A stretch of 64,000 nt of DNA from Fodinibacter sp963834965 (GCA_963834965.1 CAWIEI010000017.1:322769-386768); one strand, 5' to 3'; numbered from the stretch's first letter, positions 1-9,258 are shown. The notes: generated by a model not told the origin, from the letters alone. Made by a program: numbers and translations.

Positions 1-1118
1 CCACCCCGCTCGAGCTCCTCTTCGACCTCGTCTTCGTCGTCGCCATCGCGAGCAACGCCGCCGAGCTGCACCACGGCCTGTCCGAGGCGCACTACGGCAC
101 GATCGTGGGCTACACGCTGACCTGGTTCGCGATCTGGTGGGCCTGGCTCAACTACACCTGGTACGCCTCGGCCTACGACAACGACGACGTGGTCTTCCGC
201 CTGCTCACCTTCGTGATCATGATCGGTGCGCTGTTCCTCGCCGCCGGGGTGCCCGACATCTTCGCGGACGGCCAGTCGACGACGGTGGTGATCGGCTACG
301 CCATCATGCGGTTCGCGATGGTGGGGCTGTGGCTGCGGGCCGCCGCCGGCCACCCCGAACGGCGCGAGACCGCGCTCTGGTATGCCTACGGCATCACTGT
401 CGTGCAGGTGCTGTGGATCGCCCGGCTCTGGGTGCCCGAGTCGTGGCTGATCCCCTCCTTCTTCCTGCTCGTCGGCTTCGAGCTGCTGATTCCGGTGCTC
501 GCCGAGCAGCGGCACGGGAACACCCCGTTCCACCCGCACCACATCGCCGAGCGCTACGGGCTGCTGACGATCATCGTGCTCGGCGAGGTCATCCTGTCGG
601 CGGTGCAGGCCATCCAGGGGGTCATGGCGGGCGAGGGCGCGGGCGTCACCTGGGCCCTGGCACCGCTCATCGCCGGCGGGCTGCTGATCGTGTTCTCGCT
701 GTGGTGGATGTACTTCTCACGCGACCACGCCAGCATCCTCGAGAGCCCGCGCGGGGCCTGGGTGTTCGGCTACGGCCACCTGCCCGTGTTCGCCTCGATC
801 GCCGCAGTCGGCGCGGCGCTGGCGGCCGCGGTCGACGTGGTCGAGGGCCAGGCGGAGGCCGGGCCCCGGCCGATCGCGCTCGCCCTTGCGGGGGCCGTGT
901 CGATCGTGGCGCTGGCCGTCTCCGGGTTGCACGCGATGAGCGACCGCGAGACCGTGGCGACGATGGTGCCGGCGGTGGTGGTCACGGTGCTCTGCTTCGC
1001 CGTGGCGATGCTGGTGCCGTCGATCGGACTTGCCGTGCTGCTCATCGGTCTGGTGCTCGCCACGTTGGTGGCAGTGCGCGTCGTCTCGGTGTCGCGCTCG
1101 ATGGAAGGGGTCGGGTGA
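1..1118 (+). CDS. Low temperature requirement protein A (LtrA) family membrane protein, 5'-truncated by window edge
   Basis: The reading frame is already open at base 3, where it encodes TPLELLFDLVFVVAIA, the conserved N-terminal signature of LtrA proteins. The true start therefore lies before the window. The remaining roughly 370 residues are a string of hydrophobic helices (about 9-10 membrane spans) with FHPHHIAERYGLLTIIVLGE and WWMYF, also typical of the family. LtrA was named from a Listeria cold-growth mutant and its biochemical role is not settled. The stop overlaps the GTG of the next gene by 4 nt, so the two are probably co-translated. Confidence 0.85.
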   Translation, partial: TPLELLFDLVFVVAIASNAAELHHGLSEAHYGTIVGYTLTWFAIWWAWLNYTWYASAYDNDDVVFRLLTFVIMIGALFLAAGVPDIFADGQSTTVVIGYAIMRFAMVGLWLRAAAGHPERRETALWYAYGITVVQVLWIARLWVPESWLIPSFFLLVGFELLIPVLAEQRHGNTPFHPHHIAERYGLLTIIVLGEVILSAVQAIQGVMAGEGAGVTWALAPLIAGGLLIVFSLWWMYFSRDHASILESPRGAWVFGYGHLPVFASIAAVGAALAAAVDVVEGQAEAGPRPIALALAGAVSIVALAVSGLHAMSDRETVATMVPAVVVTVLCFAVAMLVPSIGLAVLLIGLVLATLVAVRVVSVSRSMEGVG

Positions 1119-1648
1119 CCGGCGAAGGTGGGGCGTCCGCACCGGTGCGGCTGGCGCGCGATGCCCGCGAGGCGGGTGAGCTGTGGAAGGCGCGTGACGT
1201 GCTCGCCGCGTACGTCGAGGGCAGCCAGGACCCCGAGGCGCTGGTCGAGCTCGGCGAGGTGCTCTTCGAGATGGGCGACCTGCCGCGGGCCGGGGCCATC
1301 TGGTTCGCGGCCGGCGCCAAGGGGGCGCACGTCGACACGGCGATCGCGGCCTGGCGCGAGCAGTCGCACGACGACTTCGCGGTGATGTGGGCCGGGCTGC
1401 CGGCTTCCGCCCGCTCCCAGCCGCGCCCGCGCCGCATCGAGGCGCTGCGCGAGCGGGCCCTGAACTCCGAGGCGGCCACGGTGGCGGAGGTGGCCGCCGC
1501 CGACGAGGCCGCCGGTGCCCGGCTCGATGACGACGACGACGGCGGGTTCGACTTCGCGTGGCTGATCGCGTGGGTGCTGGCTGTCGCCTTCGTGGTGTTC
1601 GCCGCGATCGGCGCGATCACGATGCTCGGCTGGATCTTTCCCGGCTGA
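1115..1648 (+). CDS. TPR-like protein with C-terminal membrane anchor (DUF6584-like)
   Basis: The start is a GTG overlapping the LtrA stop (GTGA). The 177-residue product has an alpha-helical, repeat-like first half (ARDAREAGELWKARDVLAAY, then a helix pair around ALVELGEVLFEMGDLPRAGA) resembling a short TPR array. An acidic stretch (LDDDDDGG) follows, and then one hydrophobic helix at the C-terminus, so the protein is probably tail-anchored with its TPR-like part in the cytoplasm. It resembles the actinobacterial DUF6584 family from memory. No enzymatic motif is visible and the function is unknown. Confidence 0.7.
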   Translation: MTGEGGASAPVRLARDAREAGELWKARDVLAAYVEGSQDPEALVELGEVLFEMGDLPRAGAIWFAAGAKGAHVDTAIAAWREQSHDDFAVMWAGLPASARSQPRPRRIEALRERALNSEAATVAEVAAADEAAGARLDDDDDGGFDFAWLIAWVLAVAFVVFAAIGAITMLGWIFPG

Positions 1649-1658
1649 GCGGTCGAGG

Positions 1659-2168
1659 TCAGCCGGTGGCGCGGGTGGTGAGCACCAGCGCCCAGGCCAG
1701 GATGCCGGTGGCCGCCACCGAGGTGACCGCCCGCAGCAGGTTCCAGCGCACCCAGCCGGCCTCGTCGAAGGCCGCGCGCAGCGCCGCGAGCTCGGCGTCC
1801 GCCAGGGTGTCGGGGTCGCCGGCGGCCTTGAGCCGGTCGTTGCGCGGCAGATGAACCCGCACGGTGACCACCATGGCGACCACGTGCAGCACGAGGGCCG
1901 TCGCGACCCAGGCGGCGGCCGGCTCGCCCCATGTGCCGGCTAGAGCCACCGCGCTGAACACCGGCGCGCCGAGGAAACCGAGCGCCATGAACCACGGGTT
2001 CACGATGGCCCGGTCCACCGCCTGGAACGCCGCCACGAAGGTGCGGTCGTCGAGGGTGCGCAGGCCCGGCATCACCGTGTGGGCGTAGAGCAGGTAGACC
2101 CCGGCCAACAGCCCGCTCGTGACCGTGGCGGCCAGCACGGCGGCAAGGGTGAGGCCGGACCCCGTCAT
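1659..2168 (-). CDS. DUF1772 / anthrone oxygenase-like membrane protein
   Basis: This 169-residue protein has four predicted membrane helices (first GLTLAAVLAATVTSGLLAGV) and the family features VMPGLRTLDD and HLPRNDRL between helices 3 and 4, as in DUF1772 proteins related to fungal anthrone oxygenases. Its ATG overlaps the stop of the upstream flippase-like gene by 4 nt (ATGA), so the two form a translationally coupled pair. The bacterial function is not established. The oxygenase label reflects distant homology only. Confidence 0.75.
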   Translation of the reverse strand: MTGSGLTLAAVLAATVTSGLLAGVYLLYAHTVMPGLRTLDDRTFVAAFQAVDRAIVNPWFMALGFLGAPVFSAVALAGTWGEPAAAWVATALVLHVVAMVVTVRVHLPRNDRLKAAGDPDTLADAELAALRAAFDEAGWVRWNLLRAVTSVAATGILAWALVLTTRATG

Positions 2169-3301
2169 CCCTGGAGCGTAGGGGTGGCGGTGGCGCTGGG
2201 GCCGCGGGAGTTCACCGGGCGCCGCCACGCGGTGGACTTGCGCCAGTAGAGGTAGGTGACCAGGCCGATGGGGATGGGGACCAGGAAGGTCGCGATGCGG
2301 TAGAGCAGCACGGCGGCGAGCACGGCCGCCTGGTCGGACTCCGGCAGGCCCAGACCGAGCACCCCCACCAGCACCACCTCGGCCACCCCCAGGCCGCCCG
2401 GGGTGGGGATGAGCAGCGAGGCGAAGGTGACCAGCCCCCACGCCACGAGGATGACGGCCCACGAGATCGTTGCCCGGTCCAGGCCCTGCATCCGCACGCA
2501 GAGGCCGAGCACCAGCACCACGGTGAGCTGGGAGATGAGCATCGTCACGGTCAGCCGGCCCCAGCACAGCCGGAGCAGCCGCACCATCTCGGTGCGGAAC
2601 AGCGGCAACCCCTCGGTCAGCCCGGGGTCGGGCATGCGGGTGACGCGGCGCCGTACCCGGCCCACCACCCGGTCGCACCAGGCGCCCAGCCGTCTCGCGA
2701 AACGCTCGCTGCGCAGGATCAGGGTGAGCAGCACGACGGCCAGCACCACCAGCACGGTGAGCCCGAGGGCCACCCACACCACCCCCGCCGGGCCCCACCC
2801 CTCGATCACCACGGCCACGAGCCCGATCGCCAGCAAGGTGTACTTCATCAGCTGGGACCAGGTGCCGGTGACGAGCACCTCCGAGGTGGTGTCGCCGAGG
2901 GTGAAGCCCCACGAGCGCAGCATCGCGTAGTTCAGGCCCGTCGCGATCGCGCCGCCCTCGGGCACGGTGTTCGACAGTGCCGCGCCGGCAGTGTTGGTGA
3001 CCGCGGCCTCGCGGACCTTGAGCCCGGGCAGGGCGACGACGATCGGCGGCCAGTTGGTGGCGAGGTTGACCAGGCCGAGCACGACCGAGGCCACCAGCAT
3101 CGGTGCCGTGATGAGCTCGATGGCGGAGGTGAAGTCCTCGGTCTGCACGTTGGTCAGCAGGTAATAGACCGCGAGGACGATCACGCCGTAGCTGAGGAAC
3201 CCGGAGAGGATCCGGCGCCCGACCGAGCGCGGCCGGTCCTCCGGCAGCGGGGGGTTCTCGAGCGGGTCGCTCGACCCGGTCGTCCCAACGCTCTCGGTCA
3301 C
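2165..3301 (-). CDS. Lysylphosphatidylglycerol synthase transmembrane-type (flippase-like) protein
   Basis: A GTG start gives 378 residues with about eight membrane helices and the LPG_synthase_TM pattern: an early PEGGAIATGLNYAMLRSWG loop and the IPTPGGLGVAEVVLVGVLG motif near residue 300. The family includes the membrane half of MprF, which moves aminoacyl-phosphatidylglycerol across the bilayer. Stand-alone copies like this one lack the synthase domain and their cargo is unknown. The gene is first in a two-gene unit with the DUF1772 protein. An S13 carboxypeptidase gene lies just upstream on the same strand. Confidence 0.8.
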   Translation of the reverse strand: MTESVGTTGSSDPLENPPLPEDRPRSVGRRILSGFLSYGVIVLAVYYLLTNVQTEDFTSAIELITAPMLVASVVLGLVNLATNWPPIVVALPGLKVREAAVTNTAGAALSNTVPEGGAIATGLNYAMLRSWGFTLGDTTSEVLVTGTWSQLMKYTLLAIGLVAVVIEGWGPAGVVWVALGLTVLVVLAVVLLTLILRSERFARRLGAWCDRVVGRVRRRVTRMPDPGLTEGLPLFRTEMVRLLRLCWGRLTVTMLISQLTVVLVLGLCVRMQGLDRATISWAVILVAWGLVTFASLLIPTPGGLGVAEVVLVGVLGLGLPESDQAAVLAAVLLYRIATFLVPIPIGLVTYLYWRKSTAWRRPVNSRGPSATATPTLQG

Positions 3302-3330
3302 GCCGCGAGCCTAGGCCCGGGGCGCCGAAG

Positions 3331-4500
3331 TCAGTAGCAACCGGTGACCGTGGCGGCCAGCATGTCGACGTTCTGCTGCAGCGTCGTGGAGGACGCCTTG
3401 CCGTTGACCATGAACGCGAAGACCTTGACCCGGCCGTCCGCACCGGTGGTCCAGCCGGCCAGCGTCACCACGTCGCTGAGCGTGCCGGTCTTGGCGAACA
3501 CCCGCCCGACGGCGCACTTCGAGGAAGCCGTGGTGAAGCGGCTCGCGAGCGTGCCGGTGCGACCCGCGATGGGCAGCCCGTTCTTCAGCGGCCACAGGGT
3601 CGCCTGGGTGCCGGGGTGCACGGCACGGTCGAGGAGCTGCGTCTGCTGGGTGGTGGTGATCCGGTCGGCGCGGGACAGCCCCGACCCGTCGTAGAGGTTG
3701 CCGCTTCTCAGCCTCTGGGCCGCCAGCTCCTGGGCCTGGGCGGTTCGAGCGCCGGCCCAGGTGGTGCCGTGGCCCAGCTGCCCGCCGACCAGCTTGTGCA
3801 GCGCCTCGGCCACCTCGTTGTCGCTGTACAGCAGCATCGACTGGACGATCGACGCGAGCGTCGAGCCTGTTCTGCTCGCGAGGATGGTGGAGCCGGGGGC
3901 GGCGTTGGTACGGCCCGAGTAGACCGCTCCCGTCACCCCGTGGGCCTTGAGCCGGTCGCGGAAGTAGGCCCCGGCATCCGCGCTGCTGTCGGTGGTGTTG
4001 CGCTGGTCGCGCACCAGGCCGCGCACCGGCGCGATCGAGTCGGGAACGTAGCTCGCCTTCCACCCGTAGGCCAGCGTCGGGATCGGGAAGACGTCGTCGT
4101 CGACGTACACCTTGGCGGCGGTGATCCGCTTGGCCAGAAGGGCTGCGGCGGTTGTCGTCGCCATCGCCTCGAGGCTGCTGCTGCTCAGGCTCGGGTCACC
4201 GGCGCCGACCAGGATGACGTGCTCGGCGCGCGACCCGGCGCGCACCTGGGTCGTCCAGCGCTTGTCGGGGCCGAACACGGTGAGGGCGTTGGTCGCCGTC
4301 ACGAGCTTGTTGGTGGACGCCGGCAGCCGGTAGCTGTTGCTGTTCTTGCCCCATATGTACGCGTTGGACGCCGCGTCGATCACGGTGCCGCTGAACAAGG
4401 TGCCGAAGCGGGCGGTCGTCGCGCGGGAGGCGAGCGCCGACTTCATCCGCACGTCGGCCGGCGAGGCGGTGTGGGCCGTCAGCGAGGCGACGCTGGACAT
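3331..4500 (-). CDS. dacB: D-alanyl-D-alanine carboxypeptidase/endopeptidase (PBP4, S13), N-terminus frameshifted
   Basis: Peptidoglycan DD-peptidase of family S13. The three penicillin-binding motifs are present: STNK (SxxK nucleophile, near residue 62), SDN (SxN) and KTGT near the C-terminus. As written, the ORF begins at an internal ATG with no export signal. Continuing the same frame upstream (4501-4590) reads an excellent signal-peptide core and cleavage region (AIAAGALLLGGASTASA) but contains no start codon. A plausible ATG with a basic n-region (MRLPPTARTTRTTARG, starting at 4630) is in the +1 frame. Removing one base from the C4 run at 4584-4587 joins them. The real gene therefore probably spans 3331-4630 and is either frameshifted or mis-sequenced. 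Confidence 0.85.
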   Translation of the reverse strand: MSSVASLTAHTASPADVRMKSALASRATTARFGTLFSGTVIDAASNAYIWGKNSNSYRLPASTNKLVTATNALTVFGPDKRWTTQVRAGSRAEHVILVGAGDPSLSSSSLEAMATTTAAALLAKRITAAKVYVDDDVFPIPTLAYGWKASYVPDSIAPVRGLVRDQRNTTDSSADAGAYFRDRLKAHGVTGAVYSGRTNAAPGSTILASRTGSTLASIVQSMLLYSDNEVAEALHKLVGGQLGHGTTWAGARTAQAQELAAQRLRSGNLYDGSGLSRADRITTTQQTQLLDRAVHPGTQATLWPLKNGLPIAGRTGTLASRFTTASSKCAVGRVFAKTGTLSDVVTLAGWTTGADGRVKVFAFMVNGKASSTTLQQNVDMLAATVTGCY

Positions 4501-4767
4501 CGTGGCAGCGCTGGCGGGCCGGGTGCCAATCCCGGCGGATGCCGTCGAGGCTCCCCCCAGGAGCAGGGCACCGGCGGCGATGGCCCCGAGCGGTGGTTCG
4601 GGTGGTACGGGCAGTGGGTGGCAGTCGCATTTCGGGGGCCCCTCGTCGTCGTCTGGTGACGTGGCCGGAGCCTGCTCAGCCGCTTTCGACGGTAGGCCCG
4701 GGTGGCGGGGGGTGCCTCCCGACTGCGGATCGGGGTCTGGGCAACCTCTCAGGCTGAGGGCTCGGCG

Positions 4768-4831
4768 CTCGTGACGGGATCCGTCACGAGGGGGCGCGCT
4801 TCGCTCGCGGAGCTGGTGACGGGATCCGTCG
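4768..4831. repeat. Two copies of a GTGACGGGATCCGTC hairpin motif
   Basis: A 10-bp inverted repeat with a 3-nt centre (CTCGTGACGG-GAT-CCGTCACGAG) lies at 4768-4790. A second, less perfect copy with the same 15-nt core is at 4816-4830. Both lie between tRNA-Gly and the carboxypeptidase, downstream of both the minus-strand tRNA and its transcript. They could act as a transcript terminator or may be a dispersed intergenic repeat. Confidence 0.5.
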
Positions 4832-4889
4832 TGCCGGGCTCGCTGCGCTCGCGTGGGACTCCTCCCGATTCCCGGCCTTCGTCATTCAG

Positions 4890-4960
4890 AGCCGGTGACG
4901 GGAATCGAACCCGCGTGTCCAGCTTGGGAAGCTGGCGCTCTACCATTGAGCTACACCGGC
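4890..4960 (-). tRNA. tRNA-Gly (anticodon CCC)
   Basis: The reverse complement folds as a 71-nt cloverleaf. The acceptor stem is GCCGGTG/CACCGGC, the D arm GCTC..GAGC, and the anticodon stem CCAGC/GCTGG with loop TTCCCAA (CCC at 4926-4928). The T arm carries the invariant GGTTCGATTCC. No CCA is encoded; the base after the acceptor stem is T. Confidence 0.95.
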
Positions 4961-5078
4961 GTGCCGGGTCGCGGGCCGTCCAGCGACCTCCCCGGCGCCG
5001 GGAAGTCTAGCCCAACCGTGAGCCCGTTCCGGAAGCCGCCTCGCCCATGCCCACGGGCCCAACCGGTAGCCTGACGCC

Positions 5079-5654
5079 GTGCTGCTCTCCGACCGCGACA
5101 TCAGGGCCGAGATCGAGTCCGGACGGGTCCGGATCGACCCGTGGGACCCCGACATGGTGCAGCCCAGCAGCGTCGACGTGCGGCTCGACAAGTTCTTCCG
5201 GCTGTTCGACAACCACAAGTACCCGGTCATCGACCCCGCGCAGGACCAGGCCGACCTCACCCGCCTGGTCGAGGTCGACCCCGCCGAGGGCTTCGTGCTG
5301 CACCCGGGCGAGTTCGTGCTGGGCAGCACCCTGGAGACCGTGGCGCTGCCCGACGACCTCGCCGCCCGCGTCGAGGGGAAGAGCAGCCTGGGCCGGCTGG
5401 GCCTGCTGACCCACGCGACCGCCGGGTTCGTCGACCCGGGCTTCAACGGCCACGTCACGCTCGAGCTGTCCAACGTCGCGACCCTGCCGATCATGCTCTG
5501 GCCCGGGATGAAGATCGGCCAGCTCGCGTTCTTCCGGCTGTCGTCCTCGGCCGAGAACCCCTACGGCTCGGAGCGGCACGGCTCCCACTATCAGGGCCAG
5601 CGCGGCCCCACCGCCAGCCGCAGCTTCCAGAACTTCCACCGCGCCGACGTCTGA
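5079..5654 (+). CDS. dcd: dCTP deaminase (probably bifunctional dCTP deaminase/dUTPase)
   Basis: The 191-residue, GTG-started protein matches the Dcd family over its full length. Landmarks are MLLSDRDIRAEIESG at the N-terminus, QPSSVDVRLD, the active-site block VEGKSSLGRLGL, GFVDPGFNGHVTLEL, and YQGQRGPTASR at the C-terminus. It supplies deoxyuridine nucleotides for thymidylate synthesis. Actinobacterial (mycobacterial) Dcd also hydrolyses dUTP to dUMP, and this sequence has the same overall motif layout. It is monocistronic, downstream of and divergent from tRNA-Gly. Confidence 0.95.
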   Translation: MLLSDRDIRAEIESGRVRIDPWDPDMVQPSSVDVRLDKFFRLFDNHKYPVIDPAQDQADLTRLVEVDPAEGFVLHPGEFVLGSTLETVALPDDLAARVEGKSSLGRLGLLTHATAGFVDPGFNGHVTLELSNVATLPIMLWPGMKIGQLAFFRLSSSAENPYGSERHGSHYQGQRGPTASRSFQNFHRADV

Positions 5655-5774
5655 CCACGCCGGCGGTCCCCCGTACCGACACCAGAGGTTTCCGCGCCGG
5701 AGGGCAATCCGGGAGCCCGGTCTGTTCCGAACTCCTCGACTACAGGGGATAGTGGACAGCGGGGAGGGGTATCC

Positions 5775-6530
5775 ATGACCAGGCGGCACTCGGGCGTGAC
5801 GCAGGGAGAGAACGACGACGAAGGCCACGTGATGCGTCGGCACCACCACGACCGGGCCGCCGACGCCCGCGATGCCGAGGCTGCCCTGCTGGCGCCCGAG
5901 GGCGGTGCGGGCGCCGAGCTGCGGGGCCATGTGCCGGCGCACCCCGACGGCGTGGCGCTCGTGCTGCACGGTGGCGCCGCGGCCAGCCACACCCCGATGA
6001 CCTGGTGGCGGTTGCCGGTGCTGCGGATGGCGCCGTTCGCGACGGCCATCGAGCGCCGGGCCGGCGACCGACTCGCCGTGGTTCGCCTGAAGAACCGGGT
6101 GCGCGGCTGGAACGGCACCCGCCAGGACCCCCTGCACGACGCCCGCTGGGCCCTCGACCGCATTCGCCACGTGCTGCCGGGCCGGCCCGTGGTGCTCGTG
6201 GGTCACTCGATGGGCGGGCGGGTGGCGCTGCAGCTGAGCGGTGAGCACGATGTCGGCGGCGTCGCCGCGCTCGCCCCGTGGGTCGAGTACGACACCCGCC
6301 AGCCGCCGCCGGGTGTCGCGGTGCTCCTCGCCCACGGCTCGAACGACCGCGTCATCCACCCCCGGCGCACCGACGTGCTCGCCAAGCGTTACACGCTCGA
6401 CGGCGTCGACCTGCGCTACGTCGAGGTCGAGGGGGGCATCCATTCGATGCTGCGGTACCCCCGCGTCTGGCACGAAGCCGTCGCCGACTTCGTCACGGAC
6501 GTGCTGCCCGGCCCAGGCCGATCCAGCTGA
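5775..6530 (+). CDS. Alpha/beta hydrolase family protein
   Basis: The 251-residue cytoplasmic protein has an alpha/beta-hydrolase core. LVLHGGAAAS is a plausible oxyanion loop, GHSMGG near residue 141 is the nucleophile elbow with Ser, LAHGSNDRVIHP supplies the acid loop, and GGIHSML contains the likely catalytic His. The first 40 residues are charged and poorly conserved-looking, so translation may start later. A strong purine-rich ribosome site (GGGGAGGGG) precedes the ATG. The 3' end overlaps the convergent MFS gene by 38 nt. The substrate is unknown. Confidence 0.75.
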   Translation: MTRRHSGVTQGENDDEGHVMRRHHHDRAADARDAEAALLAPEGGAGAELRGHVPAHPDGVALVLHGGAAASHTPMTWWRLPVLRMAPFATAIERRAGDRLAVVRLKNRVRGWNGTRQDPLHDARWALDRIRHVLPGRPVVLVGHSMGGRVALQLSGEHDVGGVAALAPWVEYDTRQPPPGVAVLLAHGSNDRVIHPRRTDVLAKRYTLDGVDLRYVEVEGGIHSMLRYPRVWHEAVADFVTDVLPGPGRSS

Positions 6531-7881
6531 CGACCCCACCCGTGGTGAGCAGACCGGCGCACCACAGCATCGCCGCACGGTAGCCGTCGGTCATGGCACC
6601 CACGTCGAGATAGTCGTCACCGGCCAGCCCGACGAGGGCGGGCAGGGCCGCCACCGCCAGCAGCGACCCGGCGCGGGCGACGGCGTTGTTCACCCCGCTC
6701 GCCACACCGGCGAACCGGTCGGGGGCAGCCGCCAGCACGGATGCTGTCAGCGGCGAGACGAGCAGGGCGAGGCCGAGCGCGAAGACGGTCATGCCCGGCA
6801 GCACCGATCGCCAGGTCGCACCCTCGCTGATGCCGAGCAGCAGCAGCACGCCCGCCGCGCAGACCAGCGGGCCGACCGTCATCGGCACCCGTGGCCCGAT
6901 CCGCGCCGACAGGGAGGCCGCTCGCGACGACAACAGCAACAACGAGAGGGTGACCGGCAGCCCCGACAACCCGGCCTGCAGCGCGCTCCATCCCACTGCC
7001 TGCAGCTGCAGCACGGTGAAGAGCGACACGCCGCCGAGCGCCCCGTAGACCAAGAGGGTCATCGCGTTGGCGGCGGAGAAGATGCGAGAACGGAACAGTC
7101 GCAACGGAACCAGCGGGGATGCCGTGCGTTCCTCCACGACCACGAACGCCACCCCAGCACCGACGGACACCACCCACGCCGCGACTACCACCGCGCCGCC
7201 GGTGTCACCCGCGGCCGTCAGCGCGTAGGTCGCGGCGCCGAGGGCGACCACCGTGAGCGTGGCACCGAGGGCGTCGAAGCGGCCCTCGATGGTCGTGTCG
7301 CGACTCTCGGGGGCGGCGCGCCAGGTCAGCGCGACGACCGCCAGGCACAACGGAATGTTGATGGCGAAGATCCAGCGCCACGACGCGTTGTCGACCAGCC
7401 AGCCACCGAGCAGCGGGCCGATGGCCGCCGCGACGCCGGACAGCCCCGCCCAGGTGCCGATGGCAGGAGCCCGGTCCTCGGGGCGGAACGACGCCTGGAT
7501 GAGGGACAAGGCACCGGGCGTGAGCAGGGCGGCACCCACCCCCTGCAGCACGCGCAGGGCGATGAGCTGCGCCGGGGTCTGGGCCGCAGCGCACAGGGCC
7601 GACGCCACGAGGAACCAGCCGACCCCGATGAGGTAGACCCGCCGCCGCCCGAAGCGGTCGCCCAGTGCTCCGCCGACGAGCACCAGCGACGCCAGGGTCA
7701 ACAGGTAGCCGTTGACCACCCACTGCAGCTGGGCGAGCGAGGCACCGAGGTCGCGCCCGATGGTGCGCAGCGCCACGTTGACGACCGAGCCGTCGAGGAT
7801 CGCAACGCCGGACCCGAGGATGACGCCGGCCAGCATCATCCGGCCACGGCTGGAGCGCCGGTCGAGGGCGGTCTCGCTCAC
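6493..7881 (-). CDS. MFS transporter, DHA2 (EmrB/QacA) type drug exporter
   Basis: I chose the GTG at 7881 (product begins VSETALDRRSSRG), giving 462 residues with about 14 membrane helices. Longer readings add an arginine-rich, non-helical leader. Motifs fit the 14-TM DHA2 family: motif C-like LDGSVVNVALRTIG in TM1, GGALGDRFGRRRVYLIG (motif A) in loop 2-3, and LLTPGALSLIQASF. It probably exports a hydrophobic drug or metabolite by proton antiport; the substrate cannot be read from sequence. It is divergent from the ABC importer operon across a 192-nt gap that must contain both promoters. Confidence 0.85.
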   Translation of the reverse strand: MSETALDRRSSRGRMMLAGVILGSGVAILDGSVVNVALRTIGRDLGASLAQLQWVVNGYLLTLASLVLVGGALGDRFGRRRVYLIGVGWFLVASALCAAAQTPAQLIALRVLQGVGAALLTPGALSLIQASFRPEDRAPAIGTWAGLSGVAAAIGPLLGGWLVDNASWRWIFAINIPLCLAVVALTWRAAPESRDTTIEGRFDALGATLTVVALGAATYALTAAGDTGGAVVVAAWVVSVGAGVAFVVVEERTASPLVPLRLFRSRIFSAANAMTLLVYGALGGVSLFTVLQLQAVGWSALQAGLSGLPVTLSLLLLSSRAASLSARIGPRVPMTVGPLVCAAGVLLLLGISEGATWRSVLPGMTVFALGLALLVSPLTASVLAAAPDRFAGVASGVNNAVARAGSLLAVAALPALVGLAGDDYLDVGAMTDGYRAAMLWCAGLLTTGGVVSWIGLGRAARP

Positions 7882-8073
7882 CGCGGTGACGAGTCGAGCC
7901 GGTGGCGGGCGGCGCTCGAGTCCATCCCGTATGGGTACCACGCGGTGCGCGGCCACCCTTCGACGAGCGACCCGCCAACTTCGACAGCGGGGCGGCTGGG
8001 CGCGCACGGCTGCCTGTGTGGGCCTGAGCCGATAGGTTGTGAGGCCTTGTCACCGACCTCGTGAGGGGCCCCG

Positions 8074-9258
8074 ATGATTCGCTTCGATGCCGTGACCAAG
8101 CAGTTCCCCGACGGGACCGTCGCGGTCGACGAGCTCTCGCTCACCGCGCCCACCGGCAAGATCACCGTGCTCGTCGGCCCCTCCGGCTGCGGCAAGACCA
8201 CGAGCCTGCGCATGGTCAACCGGATGATCGAGCCCACCCGGGGGGCCATCACCCTCGACGGCCAGGACACCGGCCGCATGAACGAGGCCGAGCTGCGCCG
8301 CGGCATGGGCTACGTCATCCAGCACGCCGGGCTGTTCCCACACCGCACCGTCATCGACAACATCGGCACCGTGCCGCGCCTGCTCGGCTGGGACAAGAAG
8401 CGGATCGCCGACCGCTCCCGCGAGCTGCTCGACCGGGTCGGTCTGGCCCCCGAGCTCGGTGAGCGCTACCCCGCGCAGCTCTCCGGCGGCCAGCAGCAGC
8501 GGGTGGGCGTGGCCCGGGCCCTCGCCGCCGACCCGCCGGTGATGCTCATGGACGAGCCGTTCTCGGCCGTCGACCCGGTGGTGCGCGAGCAGCTGCAGGA
8601 CGAGTTCCTGCGCCTGCAGGGCGAGCTCGGCAAGACCATCATCTTCGTGACCCACGACATCGATGAGGCGATCAAGCTCGGTGACCAGGTGGCCGTGCTG
8701 CGCGTCGGCGGCAAGCTCGCCCAGGTGGCCGAGCCCTCCTACCTGCTCGCCCACCCGGCCGACGACTTCGTCGCCGACTTCGTCGGCCGCGACCGCGGCT
8801 ACCGCGCACTGCAGTTCCAGGAGGCCCCGCGCTTGCCGCTGCACTCCGAGCCGACCGTGGTGCTCGGCGAGCGCCCGGGGGGCGCGGGCGGTGACTGGTT
8901 GCTCGTGGTCGACGACGACCGGCATCCGCTGGGGTGGGTCGAGCCGCAGCGCATCGGCGACCGCGCCGTGACCGAGGCCGACCTGCACCGGGGCGGCACG
9001 GTCGCTCGCGAGCACGGTTCTCTGCGTGGTGCGTTGGATGCCGCGCTGTCGTCACCCAGCCGTCGCGGCGTCATCGTCGATGACGGTGGGGCGCTGTGCG
9101 GCACCGTGCAGGCGCACGAGGTGCTCACCGCCATCGAGCAGACGGGTCGCCCCGAGCGCGACGAGACCGACCCGGTGCACGGTGGTGCCGCTGTCGTGTC
9201 GGGTGCGGGGCCGACCCCACAGGATGCTGTGCCGAGCCCCCAGGACGTCGTGCCGTGA
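8074..9258 (+). CDS. Glycine betaine/carnitine/choline-type ABC transporter ATP-binding protein with CBS region
   Basis: The 394-residue ATPase has Walker A GPSGCGKT, Q-loop VIQHAGLF, signature LSGGQQQR, Walker B VMLMDEPF and switch H in VTHDIDEA. This is the ProV/OpuA/OpuC osmoprotectant importer class. After the ATPase domain (about 1-240) comes a CBS-like segment (about 260-350, including GVIVDDGGALCGTVQAHEVL), which senses ionic strength or nucleotides in OpuA homologues. A repetitive, poorly conserved tail follows. Gene order ATPase, permease, permease, binding protein, with 4-nt overlaps between the first three, matches OpuB/OpuC-type systems. Confidence 0.9.
   Translation: MIRFDAVTKQFPDGTVAVDELSLTAPTGKITVLVGPSGCGKTTSLRMVNRMIEPTRGAITLDGQDTGRMNEAELRRGMGYVIQHAGLFPHRTVIDNIGTVPRLLGWDKKRIADRSRELLDRVGLAPELGERYPAQLSGGQQQRVGVARALAADPPVMLMDEPFSAVDPVVREQLQDEFLRLQGELGKTIIFVTHDIDEAIKLGDQVAVLRVGGKLAQVAEPSYLLAHPADDFVADFVGRDRGYRALQFQEAPRLPLHSEPTVVLGERPGGAGGDWLLVVDDDRHPLGWVEPQRIGDRAVTEADLHRGGTVAREHGSLRGALDAALSSPSRRGVIVDDGGALCGTVQAHEVLTAIEQTGRPERDETDPVHGGAAVVSGAGPTPQDAVPSPQDVVP

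Noticed and set aside
6241..8064. Plus-strand ORF of 607 codons over the MFS gene
   Set aside because: Gln/Arg/His-rich shadow of the MFS transporter; no domain content.
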